DNA of 64,000 nt. Source: Diphasiastrum complanatum (taxonomy: Eukaryota; Streptophyta; Lycopodiopsida; Lycopodiales; Lycopodiaceae). A model generated the notes under the pieces. The model saw only the letters and a list, made by a program, of their open reading frames with translations, had not been told where the DNA came from and ran no database searches. Positions 47,570-57,090 of this stretch are shown one piece after another. The position numbers were made by a program, and so were the translations under genes. Location: NCBI GenBank assembly GCA_029204225.1, contig CM055112.1, positions 22,634,578 through 22,698,577 of the forward strand, given 5' to 3'. Numbering within the stretch: the stretch's first letter is position 1; each line of letters opens with the position of its first letter.

Positions 47570-49640
47570 ATCTACGCCGCTTGCAGATTGGAGTATGGAA
47601 TTGTAACGACATACACTCATCATCCATTGCTGGTGATCTGCTTGACTTCATTGGTGAGAGAGATTTATTACTTTTCATGGAGACTCATGAGAGTCAAGAG
47701 AGAGGTTTACCGACTTTTCCAGGATACAGATGGGACTCGGTCTATTGACAGGCGATGAGATCTGCTAGTGGGAGAGGTTCTGGTGGGGTCGCTTGCCTAT
47801 ATAGAGAGTCACTGCATCCTATTTTTGAGTTCATCAGCCATAATGAACACTCACGGTACATTTGGTTCCGCATTGACGGGTATAGCGTTGGTTCTGACAG
47901 AGACATCTTTGTTGCAGCTTGTTATTTCCCTTCAATATCTTCTTCCTTTGTAGAGGGTATTGGTTCACCCTACATTGATCTTTCTACAGATATTATCAGA
48001 TATGCAGAGCGAGGTTACATTTTTCTCACTGATGACTTTAATGCCAAGACGGCTTCACGGCAGACTGATTTTTATGATTCTATGGACCAGCTTCCTATAC
48101 GTGCCCTTGATGGAGATGACTTGTGTGTTATTAGGATTTCTGAAGTCATTTTGGGGCCCATTACCACCTATGGAGAATACTTGCTGCAATTAGGTGAAGC
48201 TCATGAGTTGGCCATTCTTAATGGTTTAACTTGTTGGCACGACTCGGGCATATATACCTGCCATCCCCACAGTGGCAGCCATAATGTTGTTGATTACCTT
48301 ATGGGATCACCATCAACCATCTCACTCATCCATGATTTTTGTATCTCTCCTACCACTCTTTCTGATCATTCCTTCCTTTCCTTTAGTCTTGGTACTATTT
48401 CTTTGCCTCGACAGTTCTCACCTCCACCTTTATCTCGTGCACCCAAATACATCTTTGACCATTCACTTGCACCTACCTATCAACACTCGCTCTCCCCATT
48501 GCTCCACATTTTCCCACATCATAGCCCGCTTGAAGAGCAAGCTTCCTTCCTTACCACAGCACTCCATATGGCTGCCACTGCTTCCTTCCCTTCTAGACCC
48601 CATCATAACAAAAAGAACAACAATCTTAGACCAGTGCGCCCACCTTGGTATGACGATGAGTGTCGTTCCCAGCATCACCTTGTCACACATGCTCGCATAC
48701 ACACCCCTCATCTCTTAAAACCCACTCGTTGTTTCTTTACCCGCTTACTTCGTCGTAAGAAACGGGCTTATGATAGTCTGGAAGAGCGACGACTTATTGG
48801 TCTTCTCTATAGTTCTTCCACAAGGGCATTCTGGCGTGAGTTCATTCCCTGTGCTGCGCATTTGGACTGAGTATGCTACTGCTTTATATACCATCGATAC
48901 CGATACACCTATTTCCATTTCCCCTAGACCTCCCGAGTTTACCTTCTTCACTTTTGATATGGTCCACAATGCCATCAAGAAGAACACCAATAAAGCCAAG
49001 GATATTGATGACCTTGATTCCAAGCTTTTAATCCATGCTGCGGATTTACTATCACCTCTCCTAGCCACTCTACTCAATCAAGCCGTTGTCTCCGGTTTTC
49101 CCTCTTCTTGGTGCACCAACATCATCCATCCCATACACAAATATGGTGATCCCAAGAATCCTAGTAACTATCGGACTCTTATGATTGGGCACGTTATCAC
49201 GAAGCTGTATGGCATTATTCTTCAGTCAGCTGTCAGTACTGAGTCAGAGATCAGGAGATTGCATGCTATGGGCTAGGCTGGATTTAGAGCTCACTATTCT
49301 ACCATAGATCATATCTTTACTCTCAGAGCCATTATTGAGGAAGCTCGGCACCGGCGAGAGCGAGTCTATTGCTGCTTCGTTGACTTCAGGAAAGCCTTTG
49401 ACTCTGTCCCACGCTCCTTACTCATCCAACAGATACGAGACCTTGTTTTTTCTGATGACACAGTCCTAGCCGTGATGACACTTTACGAGAGAGTATTGGG
49501 ATGTTTCCGGAGTGACAGAGGTATCTCAGAGCAGATCATGAGCACTATTGGGGTAAAGCAGGCATGTTCCCTCTCCCCTACACTTTTTGGATTATATATT
49601 GATGAGTTGGAGAGAGTTATTTGTTATAGAATTGAAAATA
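47530..49640 (+). pseudogene. LINE B ORF2 (APE endonuclease and RT), broken
   Basis: Directly after the ORF1 stop and in the same frame: GVWNCNDIHSSSI (catalytic Asn), LLLFMETHES (catalytic Glu), VACLYRESL, FVAACYFP, DDFNAKT, SHNVVDYLMGS and LSDHSFLSF, the APE-type endonuclease motifs. An in-frame TGA lies near 47746, a frameshift near 48850 and a TAG near 49274. RT follows with YCCFVDFRKAFDSVPR and VKQACSLSPTLFGLYIDE, ending at the copia insertion before the YADD box. No ATG precedes the first catalytic residue, so initiation at ORF2 itself is unlikely. Confidence 0.8.
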
Positions 49641-51010
49641 GAGATAGAAAGGATCGTTAAATCGAGGTTTACCAACCTAGGAATCCTCGATGGTCTTTTA
49701 CAACTCAAAATAGATCAAAATCAGCAACATGCAATCAACATGCAAGCAAATATAGTGACATGCAATCAACATGCTAGCAACTGTGGAAACATGCAAGCAA
49801 TCTGAAGAATTCTAGAGGCATGCATGCAACATGCATGGACTAGGACTTGCACATGCAAACGGAAATTGCTACCAAATTGTAATTTTGTCGACATGCAATG
49901 AAACTTTCGAAGTAATCGGATCTGCTGGCTATGGAGGGCAGCAAGCAAGATGAAGAGGATGCGAGTAGAAATTTGCATGAAACTTCCGTCAGAAACTTGC
50001 TACAGAAACTAAAATGATAGTATATGTTGTAAGGAGCATTCTAACATCATTAATCCTGGCAATTGCTCCTCCAATTGGGTTGATTGGATCACAAATGCTA
50101 TACATTACATTAGCAAGAAGAACTTTACATTAGCAAGAATACAAAGCAATAAATCAGGTCCAACAAGACTCCAATCTAGGACAGCATTACACTAGCATTA
50201 ATTAGCAAGAGATTCTACCACAAAAAACAAATCACAAGAGCATGGGTGAGAAGAAATCTCTCTCTCCAAAAGTGCGCCCATCTAGGAGGAGGAGGTATCA
50301 TTTATAGATTGGAAACAAATGATATGTGATGTACGTGGCTTCCAAGTGTCAAAAGTAGGTGAAATAGGTGTCCCACATGCTAAGCATGCACTTTCCCTCT
50401 TCATGCAATGATTTGCCTTGGTCCACAAGTTTCCTATATAGGAAAAATGCGCCCTCCTACAACATGAAAAAATTCATATAGTTCCAACATATAGTTGGTA
50501 GCATGTAAAATTGCCCCTAGGGCCCCATGTACAACTTATGGGCTACTCAAGGTTTTAAAACCTTTACAATAAATTTTTATAATGTTTACAAACTTGGTAA
50601 GCCTATTTAAACTTTGAGAGAATACAATGCAAATTAAAATTGCGTGGCGCTAAAATACATGGTGAAATTGATCAAACTTAAACCATAACAGCTCCCTCCT
50701 AAGTTTGGTCAATTTTACATACTCCAAGCTTCTTCCTATGACGATGAAATAATTTTGCATGGAGTGGCTTTGTAAGAATATCTCCATGTTACTTGAGTCA
50801 ATGAAGATAGGGGAGATAATCTTCTTCTTGACTAGATCTCTCAAATAATGATACTTGATATGAGTATGTTTGGTCCTCCCATGAAATACGGTGTCTTTTG
50901 AAAGTACAATAGCAGAAGTGTTGTCAATAAATAAAGAACTTGGGCCTTCATCAAGTTGATGTAGATGTTCAAGCATGAATCGCAGTAGAGACTGAGGAGC
51001 ATTTTATTTT
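49622..51010 (-). mobile_element. Ty1/copia fossil (RNase H end plus long LTR) nested in LINE B
   Basis: An LTR of about 1069 bp runs from TGTTATAG (49622) to CCATAACA (50690). On the minus strand a purine tract TAGGAGGGAGC stands just upstream of it. Above that the RNase H end of copia pol reads SLFIDNTSAIVLSKD, FHGRTKHTHIKYHYLRD (50650-50976). Only the 3' end of the element remains. It is broken and truncated, and it interrupts LINE B, so it is younger than that LINE. Confidence 0.8.
49726..49900. promoter_or_regulatory. Cluster of CATGCA (RY) motifs inside copia LTR
   Basis: About ten CATGC cores, most as CATGCA, occur between 49728 and 49895. They include GCATGCATGCAACATGCATG near 49818 and an imperfect 31-bp tandem repeat with ACATGCAATCAACATGC. 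RY motifs bind plant B3 factors of the ABI3/FUS3 group. Regulation of the LTR by such factors is inferred. Confidence 0.5.
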
Positions 51011-51693
51011 CATTTATCCAGCTTATTATGAGATTCATGGGAGATACTATTGCTTGTTCAGGGATACACCACTTACACTGCGTTCACTTGTTAACTATGA
51101 AGAGCCACGCCGTGTTGCACTTATGATCCGAGAGATGTTTCTATTACGACGGGATCTACAGCCTCGGCGTTAGATTGCTCCTGACACACAGCTTTAGATT
51201 ACCTCCTTTTTCTCCGGACGACCAGTCCCAGATTCAGATGATGATGACGAGGTTGAGGACACGACTTCCCACAGAGATAAGAGACAGCGCACCTCCCAAC
51301 ATTATCCAGCAGCTAGACCTCTTCGTCCTACCACGAGGAGATGACCCTCTTACATTCAACATCGGCAGTATATCTCAGTCTCACTGCCCACTGCAGCTTG
51401 TATTACATCTTTTTTCAGTAGTAGCAACAGCAGTAGCAGCAGCATCACCTCCAGGACACGATCTACGGCTTGCTTCCATTATACATAGCCATTTCCGGCT
51501 TCATACCTGTTGGTTTAGTTAACTTTGGTATTTGTGTTTAGATTTACTATATATGTTTTCTTTCAGTTTTGGAGACGTTTTTCATACGCTCCCAGATGGT
51601 CCACATACTTGATATGTACTTATTTGTCTTATATGCCTTTTGGCTTGGAAAAGACATTAATAAAGCTTTCTTTCTTTCTTTCTCTCCCCCCTC

Positions 51694-52855
51694 AATTTGC
51701 TGTCCTTTGATTCTGTGCCAAGGCATTTATTGATACAGAGGCTTCATGATCGGGACTTTCAGGAGGATACTATATAGGCAGCAGTAGCATTGTACAGGTG
51801 AGTTATTGGCGGGGTTCGACTATCAGGAGCACCAGAGGTGGTTAGTAATATTGGGGTCAAGTAGGGCTGTTCACTCTCTCCTACACTTTTTGGTCTTTAC
51901 ATTCACGAGCTGGAGCATGTTATATGGAGTGATGGGGGAGAGGGTTGTACATTGGGCGACCTATTACTATCCTCCTGTATGCCGATGATGTGATTTTGCT
52001 TTCACGGACGAGAGGGTTTGCAACGTTTTGCACACGGTGGGGTTTGTCAGTGAATGTGGCCAAGACTAAGGTTATGGTTTTCAACACCTCTAGGTCTTTC
52101 ATGATGCGGCAGGAGCTTCTATGGGATGGCCATCCACTTGAGGTTGTTGATTCCTATATATACCTGGGGGTACTATTCTCGGGGCCCACGTTCAGCATGA
52201 GATATGCAGCTATTTCTCGGGTACGAAAGGGCTATGCCTCACTGGTAGATATGGAGAGACTATGCTTCAGCTCACGCGGCTCTATCTTCATCCTGACGCC
52301 TACATTCAGAGGGATACCTCTTCTCGTGGTATTCCCAGGCTTGTCATCTCCTCTCCACTTTGGGTATCCAGATTAATGACCTACATGTGGGCACCCATCA
52401 GTACATCAGAGGCCTCCTCTACTGATCATATCTTCGTAGCACCTGGCAAGGTCCACTGGGGACCAAGAGTGAGTTTTACCGCACACACTTTCTATCCCTT
52501 GATCCAGCTGGCTGCCCCATAGTACCTGGTTACTTGCTGAGGAGCACATCACAAAGACTACGGATAGAGATGGGTCAGTTTCGTGTCTCCTCACATCAGC
52601 TGGCCATTGAGACCGGCAGATATATTGGCACCCCACGAGAGGACCGGCTTTGTAGCATGTGTGCTATGCATGAGATTGAGGACAAATCACACTTCCTCTT
52701 CAGATGCCCAGCCTACTATGAGATTCGTGGGAGGTACTACTGCTTGTTCAGGGAGCATCCAATCACACTTTCTACCTTGGTATCTTATGACGATTCTAGA
52801 TGTGTCGCACTTATGATCCGGGAGATGGCAAACTTGAGGAGGAGATTAGATGCTC
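51694..52855 (+). mobile_element. LINE copy C, 5'- and 3'-truncated
   Basis: Begins right after the TC-rich tail of copy B with FDSVPRHLLIQRLHD. It carries SLSPTLFGLYIHELEHVIW, the catalytic LLYADDVILLSRTRG (51945 frame), LSVNVAKTKVMVFNTSRSFM, the thumb, and the zinc-binding domain RLCSMCAMHEI...HFLFRCPAYYEIRGRYYCLF. It ends at MIREMANLRRRLDA without hairpin or tail, fused to ORF1 of copy D. Frameshifts and stops occur near 51850 and 52270-52530. Confidence 0.8.
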
Positions 52856-53643
52856 CTCCTCCGTCTTCTGACCCCATTGCTCACTCCTCTTCCTTCCCAG
52901 CACCACAGCCTACAACAAATATCCCATATACACCTTCTAAATCAACCGTACTTTTTTCGTGGCAGATTGATCAAATCAAGGCAAAATTCCAGACTTTGCG
53001 GCATGAAATCTCGCATCTGAAAGGAACGATTACCTCTTTGATCAATGAGAAGAACATATTGCAGTCCAAGGTTGCATCACTCGAACAATCCATCGGCATC
53101 AAGCAGGCCGCAGCTTCGGAATCCACCAACAATATGATACGGGAACTAGAAACTAAGATTGAGAAGCAACAAGAAGAGGCCCTTTCTTGGGCATCTGTTT
53201 TGAAAAAAGGCACCAAACCAAGCGCTCCCATCTCTTCGGTTATCTCAGCCACCATCTCGGAAGAGAAATCTCGAGACCAAAAAGCCCACAACATTAGAGT
53301 TCGAGGGATCCCGGATACAGAGGATGCCTTGGCTGAAGCCAAACGCTTTCTCGACACCACTCTCAGGCACCGGACAGAGGGATTGGACACCGCATGGAGG
53401 ACCACTAGAGATGCAGCCACACTCATTATCCGTTTCACTTCCCTTGAGAGTCGCCGAGATGCTTTGCGGTGCAGAGCTAAGCTACGTGGTACCACTATCT
53501 ATATGGATGACGACCTCACATATATCCAGGTAGAAGAGAGGCGTAGGGCCTTTCAGACAGCACGTGAGTCTGGCAGACGAGTCATTTATCGAGATGGACG
53601 AGTGCGCTTTCTTGACAACGCTCCTAGCAGCTCTCAGTGCTAG
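52534..53643 (+). CDS. Chimeric LINE open frame: ORF2 zinc-binding end fused to ORF1
   Basis: One uninterrupted 369-codon frame joins the C-terminal zinc-binding domain of copy C (residues 1-108, C..C...HF.F.CP.YYEI) to the coiled coil, RRM-like and C-terminal domains of copy D ORF1 (from about residue 115). The coiled coil includes IRELETKIEKQQEE; the RRM part has KAHNIRVRGIPD and TLIIRFTSLESRRDAL; the end has MDDDLTYIQVEERRRAF and RRVIYRDGRVRFLD. It arose by deletion or recombination between adjacent LINE copies. Translation is not shown. The frame ends in TAG at 53641. Confidence 0.75.
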   Translation: MLRSTSQRLRIEMGQFRVSSHQLAIETGRYIGTPREDRLCSMCAMHEIEDKSHFLFRCPAYYEIRGRYYCLFREHPITLSTLVSYDDSRCVALMIREMANLRRRLDAPPPSSDPIAHSSSFPAPQPTTNIPYTPSKSTVLFSWQIDQIKAKFQTLRHEISHLKGTITSLINEKNILQSKVASLEQSIGIKQAAASESTNNMIRELETKIEKQQEEALSWASVLKKGTKPSAPISSVISATISEEKSRDQKAHNIRVRGIPDTEDALAEAKRFLDTTLRHRTEGLDTAWRTTRDAATLIIRFTSLESRRDALRCRAKLRGTTIYMDDDLTYIQVEERRRAFQTARESGRRVIYRDGRVRFLDNAPSSSQC

Positions 53644-53683
53644 GGATTTGGGGTCCCCGGGTTCGGGAGTGCCCCGGGGCCCC
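53641..53683 (+). promoter_or_regulatory. ORF1 stop codon followed by 34-nt hairpin (LINE D)
   Basis: TAG (53641-53643), spacer GGATTT, hairpin 53650-53683. GGGG pairs with CCCC, one bulged T, then CCCCGGG pairs with CCCGGGG, an 11-bp G/C stem. Compared with copy B, the pair at hairpin positions 12 and 24 changes from T-A to G-C, keeping the pairing. The endonuclease follows in frame. Confidence 0.55.
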
Positions 53684-55451
53684 ATCCACACCATCTCTGG
53701 ATTGGAGTATGGAACTGTGATGGTATCCACTCATCTTCCATAGTTGGCGACCTGATCGACTTCATCACTGACAGAGATCTATTGCTTTTTACAGAGACTC
53801 ACGAGAGTTAGGAGAGAGGACTACCGATTTTCCAGGATATAGATGGGATTCCGTATACAGACCTGAGACTAGATCAGCTAGTGGTCGTGGATCCGGAGGT
53901 GTTGCTTATACAGGGAGTCTCTTCACCCGAGCATCGAGTTCATCAGACACGATGAGTATGCACGTTATATATGGATTCGTATTGTTGGACAGGATATTGG
54001 ATTGGACAGGGACCTCTTTGTGGAGGCATGCTATTTTCCTCCAGAGTCTTCGTCCTTTGCTGAGTACACAGGTTCACCCTACCTTGTTTTATCGCCTGAC
54101 ATCATCAGATTCCCAGACCGAGGGCATATCCTCCTCACTGGGGATTTTAATGCCCGAACCTCCTCACGGCAGTCAGAGTTTTATGACAGCACCGACCAGC
54201 TCCGCGTTCATGCCCTTGACAGTGATGAGATGGGAGTTACCAGGGGTTCAGAGGACGGCTTGGGACCTATTACCCCCTACGGTGAGCATTTGGGATCACC
54301 ATCCTCCATACCTCTCATCTCAGACTTTCATATATCTCCCATCACTCTCTCTGATCACTCCTTTCTCTCCTTCGCTATCGACCGCCTCCCACTTCCCCAG
54401 CCATCCTCACATCCCTTGCTTACACGTGCACCCAGGTATACATTCAGTTCTCTCTATACGCCAGCTTATCAGGAATCTCTAGCCTCCCTACTCCATCCCT
54501 TTCCACACGATAGTACCATCGAGACTTAGGCTGCCTTCCTTAGCACCTCTCTTCATACCGCTGCTTCCCTAGTTTTTCCATCTAAGCCCTATAAAGGTAG
54601 ACACACACGTTCCTCATCATTACGGCCTTTGCACCCCCCGTGGTATGATGCCGAATGTCGCTCTCTCCATCACCTTGTCAACCATGCCCGTACTCATGAT
54701 CCTCACCTCCTCCGATCCGCCAGACACTCGTCGTCGCACACTCCGCCGGAAAAAGCACGCCTATGACGACTCTGAAGGAAAACGTCTTGTTGACCTTCTC
54801 TTCAGTTCCTCTTCAGGCGCCTTTTGGCGTGAATTTATCCCCCGTGCTCCACCACCTCTCCTGGATGACCTAAGCATATGGACCGACTACGTTACCAGCC
54901 TATATACCATTCCCACAGACACACCCATCTCTATCTCTCCACGCCCTTCTGAGTTCACCTTCTTCACCTCTGACATGGTACTTGTGGCCATCAAGAGAAT
55001 GAAGTCCCATAAGGCAAGAGATATTGAAGACCTCGAATCTGTACTCCTAACCCATGCTTCCAACCTCCTTGCTCCCACACTAGCCACTCTCCTCAATTCC
55101 GCCGTTGTTTCTGGTTTCCCTTCATCCTGGTGCACCAACATCATCCATCCTATTTATAAAAATGGTGATCCCATGATTCCTGGTAATTACCGCACCATCA
55201 TGATTGGGCATGTTCTCACGAAGCTCTATGGCACCATACTCCAGTCTACAGTGAGTTCAGAGGCGGAAAACAAGAGATTACATGCATTGGGGCAGGCAGG
55301 TTTCAGATCTCATTATTCTACCACTGACCATATCTTCACACTCCGAGCTTTGATTGAGGAAGCTAAGTACAGGAAAGAGAGGGTTTACTGTTGTTTTGTG
55401 GACAGCCTCAGATCACTTCTTTCTTCTCCAGGAGGAGAGGACGAGACCTAG
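53644..55451 (+). pseudogene. LINE D ORF2 (endonuclease and partial RT), broken
   Basis: In frame after ORF1: GVWNCDGIHSSSIVGDLIDF, LLLFTETHES, then an in-frame TAG near 53811 and frame changes before 54002. The frame 54002-54529 has VEACYFPPESSSF, LLTGDFNARTSSRQSEF and LSDHSFLSF. About 41 residues including the SHNVVDYL motif of copy B are deleted between GEHL and GSPSS. The RT part (54645-55451) runs from DDLSIWTDYV through SSWCTNIIHP, QAGFRSHYSTTDHIFTL to YCCFVD, and is then joined to 3' sequence. Confidence 0.8.
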
Positions 55452-55870
55452 TATTTGATGATGATGATGATGGTGATGATGCCTTACCTGCCCATAGAGA
55501 TCGGAGACAGTGCCCCACACATACCCATGTTGCAGCACGAGCTACTCGACTTATCACGAGGAGACTTCTTCACCCTCCTAGACGACGTCAGTGACCACCA
55601 GTGGCCCTCCATGCGGCCCGTATTACATCCTTTTACAACATCAGCAAGACAGGATGGGATGATAGTGTCATACCCCACTCATGACTTTTAGCAGTATACA
55701 TGCTCCCACATGTTTCATATATCATCACATCTATTTCAGTTCATAGCTTTAGATTTGTTATTTATGTTACCGTTTTGGAGACGTTTCATACACTCCCATT
55801 GTTAGCACATACTTGACATGTACATTTACTAGTCTTATATGCCTTTTGGCATGGAAAAGACATTAATAAA

Positions 55871-55909
<39 letters not shown>

Positions 55910-55911
<2 letters not shown>

Positions 55912-57090
55912 TCTTATAGCAACAATTTTGTATTCTAGGTACTTTGGAGATATTGACTTAGCAAATTGGTTGAATACACTAGCTTCTTATTTTGAGACCT
56001 ATGATCTATCCACATTTTGATTCTAATATGATTGCATTGGCTACATCCAAATTTAGAGGCCGAGCTACTTCTTGGTGGAAAACATTTTGACCCAAGTGAT
56101 TACCCTTTTGATTATGATGCCTTTGTACGTCATCTTATTTTTTATATGGATTCACTACGTGATGACTCCTAGGTTTTTCCAAATCTAGTAGTTGATCAAG
56201 ATATCTCTCTAGAGCCATACTATGAGGGTGAGATAGTGATAGTATCACACATTGAGAGAGATACACATGACCTCAATTTTGTATCACGTAGTGTAAGAGA
56301 GTCATTGTTTCACATATATAGGTTGACATTGTGAGTCACACAATGTCTCGAAGTCACATCTACAAGTTGATGTTGATGATGTTGCATGCTTTGGTGTTGA
56401 TGCCAAGCGCCTTGGTGTTGCTGCCAAGTGCCCTAATCTTGATGTTGTAGCCTACGGTCATTGTTTCGATACTCTCTAACCTTGTGGTTGCTCCAGTTAT
56501 TGTTTTTCAAGATGATCTATTTCTGCTTCATGTTTCCTAGAATTCTTGGTTGCGGCATATCGCTTGGGCTTCGATGATGTTGCTGAGTTGCTGCTATGGT
56601 TGTCGAGTTGTCCTTTTCCTGTGGTATTCCTGGGCTATTCGGCTAGCTTTGGATATTTCATGTGTTGGGGTCTTGCACGACAAGACTTTCTTATAGCATT
56701 CTTGGGCTATTAGCGTGCCTGGAGCGAGTTACAGGATCATTCTAGTTTTCTTTACTTTTTGCATCAATCTCAAATACATCGGCTTAGAGAAGTATCATGT
56801 TGTCCACTACATAGAGATACATTTATAGCATGTTTTCTAATTGTTGTAATATGCTTTGTGGATATTGTGTGTTGTTTTTGGAATGCCTGTGACGACTTAT
56901 GTACTCTCCTTCAATATCTCCATTGGTGCATGCATTTTCTCATGAATTACAATATTTTTGAGATAGCTCTATGTTCACAATTACTTAAGATTGGCTATTA
57001 CCAAAGCTATTTATTGCTTGCAGCCAACATTGAGGACAATGTATTTAAACTGGGGGAGAGTTATATACTGGGAATAGCCCCTAACTAGTA
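55910..57090 (+). mobile_element. Gypsy-derived fossil (gag piece, non-pol block, 3' end)
   Basis: Gag phrases DIDLANWLNTLASYF and ATSKFRGRATSWWK occur near 55950-56085. The part 56380-56740 is not pol but resembles the non-pol block of the element at 60-64 kb (GGTTGC..CATATCGCTTGG and CTGAGTTGC in both). Near 57023 GCCAACATTGAGGACAATG leads to a GGGGGAGAG purine tract, the usual gypsy 3' end, and a probable LTR starts there. Broken, with no RT or integrase recognised. Confidence 0.6.

Larger units (their letters stand above)
46294..51693 (+). mobile_element. LINE copy B, near full length, interrupted by a copia insertion
   Basis: The element runs from a 49-bp (TC)n run through ORF1 (46418-47529) and an ORF2 with endonuclease (47530-48870) and RT (to about 49620). 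The copia fossil 49622-51010 interrupts it, and it resumes with the zinc-binding domain (AYYEIHGRYYCLFRD, from 51014) and the 3' untranslated region. The 3' hairpin CTTATATGCCTTTTGGC lies at 51629, followed by TTAATAAAGC and a (TTTC)n tail ending near 51693. The YADD part of RT is missing where the copia element sits, so the insertion came with a deletion. Confidence 0.8.
52856..55909 (+). mobile_element. LINE copy D, 5'-truncated and internally deleted, complete 3' end
   Basis: Starts in the proline-rich part of ORF1 and includes ORF2 endonuclease and early RT. It then jumps from YCCFVD (about 55407) to the PQITSFFSRRRG tail of ORF2, losing the RT palm, thumb and zinc-binding region. The 3' end is intact: ACTAGTCTTATATGCCTTTT, GGAAAAGACATTAATAAAGC and a pure (TC)n tail at 55873-55908. 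Gypsy gag sequence begins immediately after the tail. Confidence 0.8.
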
